A stretch of 64,000 bases of DNA from Paenibacillus sp. FJAT-29882. Its GTDB lineage: Bacteria > Bacillota > Bacilli > Bacillales > DSM-1321. Below the pieces are notes generated by a model. That model saw only the letters and a program-made list of their open reading frames with translations. It had not been told where the DNA came from and ran no database searches. Position numbers and translations under genes: made by a program. Where the stretch lies: NCBI RefSeq assembly GCF_001510645.1, contig NZ_LMVB01000001.1, forward strand, positions 1,664,436-1,728,435, in the 5' to 3' direction. This document shows positions 1 through 9,154 of the stretch, piece after piece (within the stretch, counting starts at the first letter, position 1; every line of letters begins with the position of its first letter).

Positions 1-157
1 ACCAAGTTGTATTGGAAGGGCATTAGAATTGGATTGAAGTGAATTCTGTTACATGGTTGTTTATCATAAATTGAGTTAAACCATATCAAGTGTAAGAGAA
101 AATTGTACCAAACAATTCATTCAAAAGAACTAAAGTGGATTAATCTTAAAATGATAG

Positions 158-186
158 TTGAAGATTGCTGAATAATTTGATAAAAT
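158..186 (+). promoter_or_regulatory. SigA-type promoter ahead of the serA riboswitch
   Basis: A -35 box TTGAAG at 158-163 and a -10 box TAAAAT at 181-186 are separated by exactly 17 bases. Transcription would begin near 193, just before the ZTP aptamer. Bases 1-157 show nothing recognisable. Confidence 0.6.
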
Positions 187-200
187 ATAATAAATGAAAA

Positions 201-271
201 GACTATATGTAACTGGCGAAACGCGGATAACCGTGAGGGAGCATATAGTGTCGTAGCCGTTCGCCTGGGCA
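201..271 (+). ncRNA. ZTP (pfl) riboswitch aptamer
   Basis: The region carries the hallmarks of the pfl/ZTP motif: ACTGGCGAA near the 5' end, a central hairpin followed by GAGGGAGCA, and the 3' segment CGCCTGGGCA. The closing helix pairs CTATATG (203-209) with CATATAG (242-248), and GGCG (215-218) can form the family's pseudoknot with CGCC (262-265). ZTP riboswitches sense the purine intermediate ZMP/ZTP, a signal of 10-formyl-tetrahydrofolate shortage, and usually control one-carbon and purine genes. Here the target is serA, which feeds serine, the main one-carbon donor. Identification rests on reading the consensus, not on a covariance search. Confidence 0.85.
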
Positions 272-303
272 GAGGTAAGGGGAATTCCCCTTGCCTCTTT
301 CTG
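271..303 (+). terminator. Intrinsic terminator of the ZTP riboswitch
   Basis: AGAGGTAAGGGG and CCCCTTGCCTCT form a 12-bp stem with one T.G pair around an AATT loop, followed by a short T-rich stretch. It begins right after the aptamer, as expected for a transcriptional expression platform that reads through when ZTP is bound. Confidence 0.75.
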
Positions 304-447
304 TATATTAGGAGAAAATATTGAAGTAGATACTTCTTTTAAATGCTATTATTATAGACAATGCAGCTTTTCATAAAATTTGAATAGTGACAAGTTTCTT
401 TATGGGAAATTTGAAAACTAGCATACATAAAAAGGGGAGTAAATAAT

Positions 448-1647
448 ATGAGCACATTAATTTTAGACAAAGTGAAAACAATCAAAACTTTAAATAATAT
501 TACAGAAAGTGGGCTAAATGTATTTAATAACGATACCTATACTATCGACAATGATACTGAAAACCCTGATGCAATTGTTGTTCGTAGTTTTAATATGCAT
601 GCAATCGAATTCGGCAATCAATTAAAAGCAATCGCACGTGCAGGAGCTGGTGTTAATAATATTCCGGTTGACAAATGTACAGAGCAAGGTATTGTTGTTT
701 TTAATACGCCAGGTGCTAATGCTAATGCTGTAAAAGAAATGGTACTAACAACATTAATGGCTTCATCTCGTAACCTTTTTGCCGGTGTGGCTTGGACAAA
801 GACATTAGAAGGTGAAGGCGAAAAAGTTCCAAAGCTTGTAGAAGCAGGAAAGAAACAATTTGTTGGAAAAGAAATTAAAGGGAAAACTCTAGGTGTAATT
901 GGTTTAGGCGCGATTGGTGCACTTGTCGCGAATGATGCGCTTGATTTAGACATGGATGTGATTGGCTTTGATCCATTCATCTCTGTCGATACAGCTTGGA
1001 ACTTGTCTCGCAATGTACAACGCGCTATGACGATTGAACAATTGTTCGCTAACTCTGATTATATTACTGTACACGTTCCGTTAACAGATGACACTGCAGG
1101 AATGTTTAACGAAGAAATATTTAGCATCATGAAGCCAGGAGTTCATATTTTGAATTTCTCACGCGGTGAGCTTGTGAATGAAACAGATATGGAAGCTGCA
1201 CTTGAAAGCGGGAAAGTCGGAAGATATATTACAGACTTCCCAAATGAAAATGTATTGAAAATGAAAAATACAATTCCAATCCCACATCTTGGTGCTTCTA
1301 CCCAAGAATCAGAAGAAAACTGTGCCATTATGGCCGCTCGCCAAGTGAAGGAGTTTCTAGAAACAGGAAATATCAAAAACTCAGTGAATTTTCCAAATAC
1401 TACCCTTCCTTATACAGGAAAACAACGTGTAGCAGCTTTCCACCAAAACGTTCCAAACATGGTTGGGCAGATTACACAAGCAATATCAAGCCATGATTTA
1501 AACATTGCTGACATGGTAAACAGAAGCCGTGGGGGATACGCGTATACGATGATTGATATTGACAATAAAATAAGCGGTGATATCATTCCTGACTTGGAAG
1601 AAAAAATCAAGCAAATCGAAGGTATCGTTACAATCCGTGTTATTTAA
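448..1647 (+). CDS. serA: D-3-phosphoglycerate dehydrogenase, short form
   Basis: This 399-residue cytoplasmic enzyme oxidises 3-phosphoglycerate to 3-phosphohydroxypyruvate with NAD, the first step of serine synthesis. The substrate domain holds RAGAGVNNIP (64-73). The nucleotide-binding motif GLGAIG lies at 152-157. The substrate Arg is in FSRG (237-240), and the catalytic His is at 280 in PHLGAST. A C-terminal ACT-like region (about 328-399) suggests allosteric control. Length fits the short SerA form of many Bacillaceae. The ATG follows AAAAGGGGAG. The gene stands alone in the window behind a ZTP riboswitch and ends at a strong terminator; a serC partner, if present, lies outside. Confidence 0.93.
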   Translation: MSTLILDKVKTIKTLNNITESGLNVFNNDTYTIDNDTENPDAIVVRSFNMHAIEFGNQLKAIARAGAGVNNIPVDKCTEQGIVVFNTPGANANAVKEMVLTTLMASSRNLFAGVAWTKTLEGEGEKVPKLVEAGKKQFVGKEIKGKTLGVIGLGAIGALVANDALDLDMDVIGFDPFISVDTAWNLSRNVQRAMTIEQLFANSDYITVHVPLTDDTAGMFNEEIFSIMKPGVHILNFSRGELVNETDMEAALESGKVGRYITDFPNENVLKMKNTIPIPHLGASTQESEENCAIMAARQVKEFLETGNIKNSVNFPNTTLPYTGKQRVAAFHQNVPNMVGQITQAISSHDLNIADMVNRSRGGYAYTMIDIDNKISGDIIPDLEEKIKQIEGIVTIRVI

Positions 1648-1718
1648 GCATACTTTAATTGAACAGGGAGTAAGCATGGAAGACCTCTTTGTTGATCAAT
1701 TGAATTAATTTTAGTGAA

Positions 1719-1755
1719 GCCTCAATTCCTTTTAGGAATTGAGGCCATTTTATTT
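1719..1755 (+). terminator. serA terminator
   Basis: GCCTCAATTCCT pairs perfectly with AGGAATTGAGGC around a TTT loop, followed by CATTTTATTT. Confidence 0.85.
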
Positions 1756-1842
1756 GAGAAGGAAATGTAACAGTGTGAACAAATCGTAAAACAAGAACAA
1801 CTTGATTAGTGTTAACAAGTTAGAAGGAGGAGATAGATAAAT

Positions 1843-1992
1843 ATGAAAAAGTTTATTTTTACAGTAGGAATAGTGATGTTTTTGCTAGCCGGAGGCATGT
1901 ATTAAATGATTGATTCTCTTAACTGTGGCGGTCCTGAAGAATTTGAAATGATGGTTTCTTATACAGTAGATAAGGTGATTATATTATTTTGA
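1843..1992 (+). pseudogene. Small membrane or lipoprotein-like ORF with an internal stop
   Basis: A strong ribosome site (AAGGAGGAG) precedes an ATG opening a 20-residue hydrophobic peptide (MKKFIFTVGIVMFLLAGGMY). After TAA the same frame restarts at once with ATG and runs 28 more residues. It may be a short secreted peptide followed by a second peptide, or a broken gene of about 49 codons. The family is not recognised. The rest of 1993-2425 holds only short AT-rich open stretches, including one ending near 2402 that may be another remnant. Confidence 0.3.
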
Positions 1993-2425
1993 TATAATGC
2001 ATTTTAAGTAATAAGCCGTGATTTTTAATACATTAGTCAAATTTTAATATATTAATATAATTAAATAGAGGTGTAAATAGAGATATTAGCGACAGTTAGA
2101 AAGCTATTCCACATATTGTTAACAAATCGCTGGTCAGGTAATCTCTACGACTATCTAATTGATCATGAAAACTTTAACTTTTCTACTACTTTTTCATCTT
2201 CAAAATTGCATAGTAAGTCGACAAGGTTCGAATTTTAAGTATCTGTACAAATTGGGTAACTACCAACTCTTATTATGTTATTCTGAATATTGACCACTTA
2301 TTGAATAAAACAATCAAAATCTATACAAGAAAAAAGAGTAGATATCTATGTATATCAAAATAATCCATACAAAATAACTGGAAGAACAGTTTATAACGTA
2401 TGAAGCAGATTGAGGAGGATGGTTT

Positions 2426-3373
2426 ATGGATAATCAACTGCGATGGCCCGGGTTTATATTCGTCATACTCGGCGCAAGTTTTTGGGGAATTGGAGGTACA
2501 GTAGCACAGCGCTTATTTCAACAAGAAAGTATAACAGTTGAATGGCTTGTATCCATTCGCTTATTAATAGCAGGCATTCTACTACTTTTTTTATCATTCA
2601 TAAGAGATCGAAAGCAAGTTTTAAAGATATGGTCAGATAAAACAGCAAGGATACAGATCGTGATATTCGGCTTATTAGGGATGCTTGCCGTTCAATACAC
2701 ATATATGGCTTCCATTCAGTTAGGGAATGCAGCTGTCGCAACATTATTACAATATTTAGCTCCTGTTTTTATTATTCTTTATCTAGTTTTGGCTAAAGTA
2801 AGCAAATTGACGGCTAGGGATCTATTTGCGGTAGTTTTAGCTTTATCAGGTACATTTTTATTGTTAACGAATGGATCATTAGCTAGTCTTTCAGTGCCTG
2901 TATCTTCTGTCATATGGGGAATACTATCAGGTATTGCTCTTGCCTTCTATACTTTATATGCAGGGGTGTTATTGAAAAAGTGGGGTTCACTGAACGTTAT
3001 TGGCTGGGCAATGATTATAGGTGGAATTGGAATGAGTAGCATACAGCCTCCTTGGTCAGTTGACACTAGTAATTGGGCACTTGAGACATATTTATATTTA
3101 GGGTTTGTCATTTTCTTTGGAACGATGATTGCTTTTTGGTTTTACATTGAAAGTCTTAAATACTTAAAACCGCAAGAAACGACTTTATTAGGTAGTTTAG
3201 AACCTTTAACAGCCATAATCACTTCAGTTTTATGGCTACACATCCCATTCGGAACTTATCAATTTTTAGGCGCTAGCCTTATATTATTTATGGTTCTATA
3301 TTTATCGTTTTTCAAAGATAAATCTGAAAAGGGAAGGTTGCGAATTATTCGAACAGAAGAGTTAGGTTCTTAA
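2426..3373 (+). CDS. EamA-family (DMT superfamily) permease
   Basis: The 315-residue protein has ten hydrophobic segments arranged as two EamA repeats (about 8-147 and 160-295). It resembles Bacillus YicL-type drug/metabolite transporters, inner-membrane exporters of small solutes. The conserved start of repeat 1 (GASFWGIGGTVAQ, 17-29) and the repeat 2 segment ending GSLEPLTAI are typical of the family. The ATG follows TGAGGAGGATGG. The C-terminus is charged and cytoplasmic. It is transcribed alone and converges on the DUF445 gene. The substrate cannot be told from sequence. Confidence 0.88.
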   Translation: MDNQLRWPGFIFVILGASFWGIGGTVAQRLFQQESITVEWLVSIRLLIAGILLLFLSFIRDRKQVLKIWSDKTARIQIVIFGLLGMLAVQYTYMASIQLGNAAVATLLQYLAPVFIILYLVLAKVSKLTARDLFAVVLALSGTFLLLTNGSLASLSVPVSSVIWGILSGIALAFYTLYAGVLLKKWGSLNVIGWAMIIGGIGMSSIQPPWSVDTSNWALETYLYLGFVIFFGTMIAFWFYIESLKYLKPQETTLLGSLEPLTAIITSVLWLHIPFGTYQFLGASLILFMVLYLSFFKDKSEKGRLRIIRTEELGS

Positions 3374-3423
3374 AAATAGTCCCTTTAAGAATGCGATTTT
3401 TATCATTGATGTAAATTCAACAA

Positions 3424-3460
3424 CAACAAAACGGCTGCTCCGATGCAGCCGTTTTGTTGT
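3424..3460. terminator. Bidirectional terminator
   Basis: CAACAAAACGGCTGC and GCAGCCGTTTTGTTG form a perfect 15-bp stem around a 6-nt loop between two convergent genes. Confidence 0.8.
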
Positions 3461-3513
3461 CTCTGATAAAGCGAGAGGAACAAATCAGTACTCTCATTTG
3501 GTTTTAATGGAAA

Positions 3514-4776
3514 TTATGCTAGCCGAGACAAAGCTTGTACACCTGTTAGTAAAATCCCTATTATAAAACCACAAACTGCTCCGTTCACGCGAATCCACTG
3601 CAAATCTTTTCCAATATTATTTTCCATCATATCAATCAGTGTATCATTGTCTAACTTATCTAAATTCTCTTGCACAAGATTGCCAATTTGTTCATGATTA
3701 TTTTCAACGAGAACTATTATTTGTTTTTGTATCCAATTATCAATGTCCGCGCTATTTTCTTTCATATTATCTAGTATGCGATTCATTAATGGAATAAGAT
3801 GCATATCAATAAAATCATGATCTTCTACGAGATCTATTACATTTTTTTGAATTTGTTGAAGACTCTCGGTTATTGTTTGATCAGGATCCCATTTATCTAG
3901 AAGTTGACCTTTCCATTTTTCAATACTTACTACTACGTCTTTATTATCGTTAATACCTTGTATCTCGTTTCGAATATATAAGATTAAAGCTTCTCGATTC
4001 GGCTCTTTCTCATTTTGCAAACTCTTTATCACACTTAATAAAAGATTTTGCACGATATTTCCGAGTTTTTCCTCGGTAAGCAGACTTTGGATGGATTTAA
4101 GTGCAAATTGAAGCATACCATCTGCTTCAATTTTGCTGAGTACATTCATGGAAACTGTTCCTAATCGGTGACTAGTTTGTTCTTTTCTTAACCAAGTTTC
4201 AGCTTTTTTCAAAATATGATCCAAAGCTTTTTTATCAAACTGTTCGTTAAGCAGTTGTGAACTTACAAGTTGAAGTAATTTGCTTATTTCCATCTTAGAA
4301 AGAGTCGATATGATTTGTCTTTTAACGAAAGGAGTAATCTTTTCAATTTCTATATATCCAATCAATTTCGTGATCAGCTTAATAATCCCTTCTATAAACT
4401 TATCTGTGTGTATCTGCTTACCTAAAATGGCGATCAGCTTTTCTGTTAAAGGAATTTGTTTTATTTTTTCCTGAATACTTTCCTTCGAAAGCCAGTCATT
4501 TTTCAACATCGAAACAAGCCCATTTGTCATTCTTTTTCGATTATTGGGTAGCAGTGCAGTATGAGGGATTGGTATTCCAAGCGGATGGCGAAATAGTGCA
4601 GTCACAGCAAACCAATCGGCTAATCCACCAACAAGCCCCGCTTCAAACCCTCCATGTAATAATTCTACCCAAAATGAACCTTGAAATGGGGCAGTTGCAA
4701 TAAATCCTCCCCCCATAATCATTAGTGAATACCTAGCAATTTTTCTCGATGATTTTGTTTTTGTTTTTGTTGTCAT
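3514..4776 (-). CDS. DUF445 family membrane protein (YjiN-like)
   Basis: The 420-residue protein has an N-terminal hydrophobic segment (about 14-32), the conserved DUF445 block GLVGGLADWFAVTALFRHP near 48-66, a long charged helical middle, and a C-terminal membrane segment (GAVCGFIIGILLTG). This is the usual DUF445 layout, with the two ends in the membrane and the helical body exposed. Its biochemical role is unknown. The ATG follows TAAGGATGAGGGAATTTA on the minus strand. It is monocistronic. Confidence 0.85.
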   Translation of the reverse strand: MTTKTKTKSSRKIARYSLMIMGGGFIATAPFQGSFWVELLHGGFEAGLVGGLADWFAVTALFRHPLGIPIPHTALLPNNRKRMTNGLVSMLKNDWLSKESIQEKIKQIPLTEKLIAILGKQIHTDKFIEGIIKLITKLIGYIEIEKITPFVKRQIISTLSKMEISKLLQLVSSQLLNEQFDKKALDHILKKAETWLRKEQTSHRLGTVSMNVLSKIEADGMLQFALKSIQSLLTEEKLGNIVQNLLLSVIKSLQNEKEPNREALILYIRNEIQGINDNKDVVVSIEKWKGQLLDKWDPDQTITESLQQIQKNVIDLVEDHDFIDMHLIPLMNRILDNMKENSADIDNWIQKQIIVLVENNHEQIGNLVQENLDKLDNDTLIDMMENNIGKDLQWIRVNGAVCGFIIGILLTGVQALSRLA

Positions 4777-5431
4777 TAAATTCCCTCATCCTTAAATAAT
4801 ATACGAGTACTTCAACCATATCATAAGCAAATTTTAAATAGTACTCATGTTAATAATTAAAACTTTATATAGAAATATGTATTACTACTATTTAGTAGTA
4901 TAGCAGGTCGATCAATAAAAATTAACCCTCCATAAGTAAAGTGTCACTACTGATATATTATCCCTTATTAGAACTTCAACATCCATGTCCATATTATGAA
5001 CAGTAATAGTATTATATTTCTCTTGGTCCACTGATGTTTTTCGGTTATTTCTTATTTAGTGAGAAGATTTCAATCAATTTGAATGATACATCAAACGATG
5101 CACCCAACATTTTTCATGTTCCTGACACTACCCTTTTTGAGATTTTTTGTGGATTTAAAATAAAGTCGCGACGTTTGTACAAAAGATGCGATGTTTAAAA
5201 CAAAGTCACGATTTTAACGATCGGAAACTTTCTAAGCTACAGTTAGCCAAAAGTGTTCAAAACTACTTGACGGTTACAGCTCATTAAAAATTGATATTTT
5301 TAGGCAAGCATTTGATAGATTCTTTATAACGATCTTCTTATGGTTTATCTCATAATAGAACTGAAAGCATTTATGTGAAAGTTACAAGCATAAAAAATTT
5401 TAGGACCAACTTATGGAAGGGGCACAATAAA
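4777..5431. other. Gene-poor interval with a possible gene remnant and a degenerate tandem repeat
   Basis: On the minus strand an open stretch of about 45 codons (roughly 4914-5060) has protein-like composition (for example YNTITVHNMDMDVEVLI) but no credible start, so it is probably a gene tail. Near 5158-5218 three imperfect copies of a unit of about 20 nt follow each other (AAAGTCGCGACGTTT, AAAGATGCGATGTTT, AAAGTCACGATTTT). No other feature is seen. Confidence 0.35.
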
Positions 5432-6397
5432 ATGAAAATGAGAGAATTGGGGAATAGTGGTTTAAAAGTGTCTGCAATAGGCCTAGGTTGTATGGGGATG
5501 GATCATGCATATGGAAGCGCAGCAGACCGTGATGAAATGGTAAAACTAATTCGTGAAGCAGTTAAGTTAGGCTGTAATTTTTTTGATACTGCTGTAATCT
5601 ATGGGGAATCAAATGAAGATTTATTAGGTGATGCTCTTGAACCGGTAAGGGATAGTGTAGTGATTGCAACTAAGTTCGGAATTACTGGACAAGAAGTAGT
5701 AGATGGAAAACCACAAAACAGTTTAAATAGCTCACCAGGGTCTATTAGAGAACAGTTGGAAGGATCATTAAAGCGATTGAAGGTTGATTGTATTGATCTT
5801 TATTATCAACATCGTGTTGATCCAAATGTAGAGCCTGAAGTCGTAGGCGAAACAATGAAAGTGCTAATTTCCGAAGGGAAAATTAGCGCTTGGGGAGTGT
5901 CTAACGCCCCTATAGAATATATTAGACGTGCTCATGCAGTGTGTCCAATTGCTGCAATGGAAAACCAGTATTCTATGATGTGGCGTGAACCAGAAAAAGA
6001 ATTATTTGATGTCTGCGAAGAATTAAATATATCTTTCGTAGCATACAGCCCGCTAGGAAATGGATTTTTGAGTGGTAAATACACCAAAGAAACAACTTAC
6101 GAAGAAGGCGATTTCAGAAACTTTATGGGAAGATTCAAACCAGAAGTAATTGATCGCAATCAAGAATTGTTAGATTTAATCTCTGAAGTTGCGGATAAGA
6201 AAGAAGCGACGCCCGCGCAAGTGGTTCTAGCATGGGAGTTGGCGCAAAAGCCTTTTATCCTCCCAATCCCAGGTACAACGAAATTACACCGTTTGGAAGA
6301 GAACTTAGGCGGTGCGGATGTGGAACTAACACAAGATGAGTTAGATAGCCTTAACGAAGCTTTATCTAAGGTTGAAATTGATGAAACTCATTTCTAA
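5432..6397 (+). CDS. Aldo/keto reductase
   Basis: The protein has 321 residues from the ATG at 5432, chosen because GGAAGGGG lies nine bases upstream; an in-frame GTG at 5375 has no ribosome site. It is a TIM-barrel NADPH-dependent oxidoreductase of the IolS/YhdN type. The catalytic tetrad is visible as Asp52 (FFDTAVIYG), Tyr57, Lys81 (VIATKFG) and His127 (DLYYQHRVDP). Near the C-terminus PILPIPGTTKLHRLEEN-type residues form the cofactor pocket. It is monocistronic and ends at a hairpin. The physiological substrate is unknown. Confidence 0.9.
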   Translation: MKMRELGNSGLKVSAIGLGCMGMDHAYGSAADRDEMVKLIREAVKLGCNFFDTAVIYGESNEDLLGDALEPVRDSVVIATKFGITGQEVVDGKPQNSLNSSPGSIREQLEGSLKRLKVDCIDLYYQHRVDPNVEPEVVGETMKVLISEGKISAWGVSNAPIEYIRRAHAVCPIAAMENQYSMMWREPEKELFDVCEELNISFVAYSPLGNGFLSGKYTKETTYEEGDFRNFMGRFKPEVIDRNQELLDLISEVADKKEATPAQVVLAWELAQKPFILPIPGTTKLHRLEENLGGADVELTQDELDSLNEALSKVEIDETHF

Positions 6398-6451
6398 AAT
6401 ACCCTGACTATAGTATTTACGAACTTAAAAGAAGGAGACAATACTAAATCA

Positions 6452-6500
6452 CAAGAAGAACATCCATTTTGAGCAATCCTTTTCAAAATGGCTTCTTTTA
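6452..6500 (+). terminator. Terminator after the aldo/keto reductase
   Basis: CCATTTTGA and TTCAAAATGG pair, with AGAAG and CTTCT extending the stem, followed by TTTTAATTT. Confidence 0.65.
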
Positions 6501-6577
6501 ATTTACCATAAAATGCAGGCTCACACGATATTTTTAATCAACCTTTGTTTCAAAGTTACATTAATTTGCTTGCTTTC

Positions 6578-6603
6578 TTATCATTTGAGTAGTAAAGTGA
6601 TAA
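6578..6603 (+). promoter_or_regulatory. Candidate MarR operator upstream of its own gene
   Basis: TTATCA and TGATAA form a perfect inverted repeat around TTTGAGTAGTAAAG. The core ATCATTTGANTAGTNAAGT recurs at 7089-7107 ahead of the dioxygenase gene, as expected for one repressor binding both sites. Confidence 0.5.
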
Positions 6604-6631
6604 TAAGATTAACGAAGAGGAGGGAAATAAA

Positions 6632-7075
6632 ATGCGGAATAATACGCTAGGTTCATTAATTTGGTTACGTTTAATGCGGTTTACGAATCAAAGTAACCAA
6701 ATGTCGAATGACTTCTTAAAACGATTTGATCTAACGACTGCTCAATTTGATGTTCTCATGCAAATTCGCATTTATCAGCCACTCACGCAAATGGAGTTAG
6801 CCGAGAAAGTGACAGTAACTCAAGGTGGTATTTCGCGTATGCTCGTACGTCTTGAAAAAGAAGGTTATATTGTACGTAAGCAAGACTGGAAAACCAAAAC
6901 GATTAGCCTCACAAATAAAGCGGAAACTATTTTAGAACAAGCAATGCCTGAACAACTTGCCTTTCAATCATCATTTTTTGACGATATATTAAACGAAGAA
7001 GAACAAAAAACACTATATACTTTAATGACACGTGTCCATAAATATAGCCAAAAAAGAGAATTACCGCCTGAGTAA
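6632..7075 (+). CDS. MarR-family transcriptional regulator
   Basis: The 147-residue winged-helix protein has an N-terminal dimerisation helix, a helix-turn-helix at about 51-75 ([20 protein letters not shown]), a wing with [15 protein letters not shown] (85-99), and a C-terminal dimerisation helix. The ATG follows AGAGGAGGG. It is the first gene of a probable operon with a ring-cleaving dioxygenase, a flavin monooxygenase and an FMN reductase, so it probably represses this set until a quinone-like or aromatic ligand or thiol stress relieves it, as MhqR-type regulators do. The ligand is an inference. Confidence 0.9.
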   Translation: MRNNTLGSLIWLRLMRFTNQSNQMSNDFLKRFDLTTAQFDVLMQIRIYQPLTQMELAEKVTVTQGGISRMLVRLEKEGYIVRKQDWKTKTISLTNKAETILEQAMPEQLAFQSSFFDDILNEEEQKTLYTLMTRVHKYSQKRELPPE

Positions 7076-7087
7076 TTTTTTTTATAG

Positions 7088-7110
7088 TATCATTTGATTA
7101 GTCAAGTTAA
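7088..7110 (+). promoter_or_regulatory. Second copy of the candidate MarR operator
   Basis: TATCATTTGATTAGTCAAGT matches the operator at 6579-6599 at all but two positions over the first 20 bases. It sits between the regulator stop and the ribosome site of the dioxygenase gene. Confidence 0.45.
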
Positions 7111-7126
7111 AAAAGGAGGAATAAAC

Positions 7127-8068
7127 ATGTATACAATTTCTGGACATCATCATGTATCAATGCTTACAAAAAATGCACAAATGAATCATGATTTTTATCA
7201 AAATGTATTAGGGCTACGCCGAGTGAAAAAAACGGTGAACCAAGATAACCCTACTATGTATCACTTATTTTATGGAGATTTAACAGGTAGTGCGGGAACA
7301 GAGCTGTCGTTTTTTGAAATGCCGATTGCAGGAAGAACAGTTCGCGGCACAAACGCAATTACACAAATTGGTTTACTAGTTCCGTCATTTGACAGTCTTA
7401 TATTTTGGAAAAAACGGTTCGAGTCATTAGATGTACAGCATGGTGAATTAACGACATATGCCGGTCGAGATGCTTTACATTTTGAAGATTCAGAAGGCTT
7501 ACGAATGGTTTTGTTAAATAATAACGGTGAGAAGGTTCCTGAACAATGGTCAGGATGGGAAGGCTCCATCATCAAACGAAACAATCGCATTTTAGGAATC
7601 GGAACAATTGAAATCACAGTGCGTTACTTAGAACGTTTAGCGAAAACATTAAAGGACATGTTTGGTTATGTAGAAGTGACTCGGTCTGACACAGAAGCCA
7701 TTTATCAATCTGTTGCTGGACAGTCATTCGGAGAGATTGTCGTCAAACAAAAAGTTGGGCCAAGTGAAAAACCTGGAAGAGGAAGTATTCATCATTTAGC
7801 CATTCGTGTGAAAGATGAAGAAGAGTTGCGCTATTGGGATGAGATCGTTAAAGAACGTGGTTTCCAATCAACTGGGGTTGTGGATCGTTTCTATTTCCAA
7901 AGTCTCTATTTCCGTGAAGCAAACGGTATTTTATTTGAAATTGCGACAGATGGTCCTGGATTTACCGCCGATTCGACGGTCGAAGAACTTGGTAAAACTT
8001 TAGATTTACCACCATTTTTAGAAGAACGACGTGCTGAAATTGAAGCAAAATTAACACCACTTGATTAA
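7127..8068 (+). CDS. Ring-cleaving dioxygenase, glyoxalase fold (MhqA/MhqO-like)
   Basis: The protein has 313 residues from the ATG at 7127, placed 9 bases after AAAGGAGG; an upstream in-frame TTG at 7094 overlaps the operator and is unlikely. Two vicinal-oxygen-chelate modules are visible. The first begins GHHHVSMLTKN (6-16), and the second contains SIHHLAIRVKDEEELRYW. The His and Glu metal ligands of type I extradiol enzymes are apparent (HHHV, IHHLAIRV, ILFEIATDGPGF). Homologues confer resistance to hydroquinones and other aromatic electrophiles. It is followed 15 bases later by the LLM gene. Confidence 0.85.
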   Translation: MYTISGHHHVSMLTKNAQMNHDFYQNVLGLRRVKKTVNQDNPTMYHLFYGDLTGSAGTELSFFEMPIAGRTVRGTNAITQIGLLVPSFDSLIFWKKRFESLDVQHGELTTYAGRDALHFEDSEGLRMVLLNNNGEKVPEQWSGWEGSIIKRNNRILGIGTIEITVRYLERLAKTLKDMFGYVEVTRSDTEAIYQSVAGQSFGEIVVKQKVGPSEKPGRGSIHHLAIRVKDEEELRYWDEIVKERGFQSTGVVDRFYFQSLYFREANGILFEIATDGPGFTADSTVEELGKTLDLPPFLEERRAEIEAKLTPLD

Positions 8069-8083
8069 AAGGAGAGAGCAAAC

Positions 8084-9142
8084 ATGAAGCAATATCGTAT
8101 TGATACAGAAAAAGGACTTGAATTCGGTTTATATTCAATTGGGGATCATTTACCTAACCCACATACAGGCTCAAAAATTAGTGCTGAACAGCGGATTCAG
8201 GAATTAATTGAGGCAAGTAAGCTAGCTGATCAAGCAGGACTTGACGTATTTGCTGTTGGTGAAAGCCATCAAACGTTTTTTACAACACAAGCGCATACGG
8301 TCATTTTAGGGGCTATCTCTCAAGCTACAACAAATATTAAAATTGCCAGCTCAGCAACGGTGTTAAGTACATCCGATCCTGTACGAGTATATGAAGATTT
8401 TGCCACACTTGATTTGATCTCAAAAGGTCGAGCAGAAATTGTTGCAGGTCGTGGTTCACGTGTTGGGGCATATAGTTTACTAGGGTTTGATGTACGTGAT
8501 TATGAAGAGTTATTTGAAGAAAAAATGGAACTTCTGATGAAGTTAAATAACGAGGAGAAAGTAACATGGAAAGGTCAATACCGCGCACCGTTGAACAATG
8601 CATCCATTTTACCACAACCTCAAAATGGTCATCTGCCAATTTGGCGTGCAGTAGGCGGCCCACCTGCTAGTGCGATCAAGGCTGGATATGTAGGTGTACC
8701 GATGATGCTAACAACACTTGGTGGTCCTGCTATTAACTTCAAGGTCTCGGTTGAGGCGTATCGTGAAGCAGCGGAGCGTAGTGGTTTTGATCCAGCAACA
8801 TTACCAATCGCAACAACGAGTTTATTTTATACAGCAGAAAATTCACAGGATGCACTTCGTGAGTATTATCCACATGCTAATTCTGGTATGCAGGCATTAC
8901 GTGGGGGTGGCTATCCAAAACAACAATTTGCGCAATCTACAGATTATCGTGATGCATTAATGATTGGTAGTCCACAACAAATTATCGAGAAAATGCTCTA
9001 CCAATACGAATTATTTGGTCAACAACGCTTTATGGCACAGATCGATTTTGGTGGAGTGCCATTCGATAAGATTGCAAAAAATATTGAACTGATTGCAACA
9101 GAAATTATGCCAGCGATTAAGAAACATACAGCAAAAAAATAA
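8084..9142 (+). CDS. LLM-class flavin-dependent oxidoreductase
   Basis: The 352-residue protein is luciferase-like with a (beta/alpha)8 fold. It has EFGLYSIGDHLPNP at the N-terminus and the conserved region FAVGESHQTFF (48-58). SSATVLSTSDPVRVYEDFATLDLISKGR (positions about 88-115) is typical of group 1 bacterial-luciferase-like enzymes using reduced FMN. The ATG follows AAAGGAGAG. The FMN reductase encoded 12 bases downstream would supply FMNH2, so the two probably act as a two-component monooxygenase. The substrate is unknown; the context suggests aromatic compounds. Confidence 0.88.
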   Translation: MKQYRIDTEKGLEFGLYSIGDHLPNPHTGSKISAEQRIQELIEASKLADQAGLDVFAVGESHQTFFTTQAHTVILGAISQATTNIKIASSATVLSTSDPVRVYEDFATLDLISKGRAEIVAGRGSRVGAYSLLGFDVRDYEELFEEKMELLMKLNNEEKVTWKGQYRAPLNNASILPQPQNGHLPIWRAVGGPPASAIKAGYVGVPMMLTTLGGPAINFKVSVEAYREAAERSGFDPATLPIATTSLFYTAENSQDALREYYPHANSGMQALRGGGYPKQQFAQSTDYRDALMIGSPQQIIEKMLYQYELFGQQRFMAQIDFGGVPFDKIAKNIELIATEIMPAIKKHTAKK

Positions 9143-9154
9143 GGAGTGATTCGG

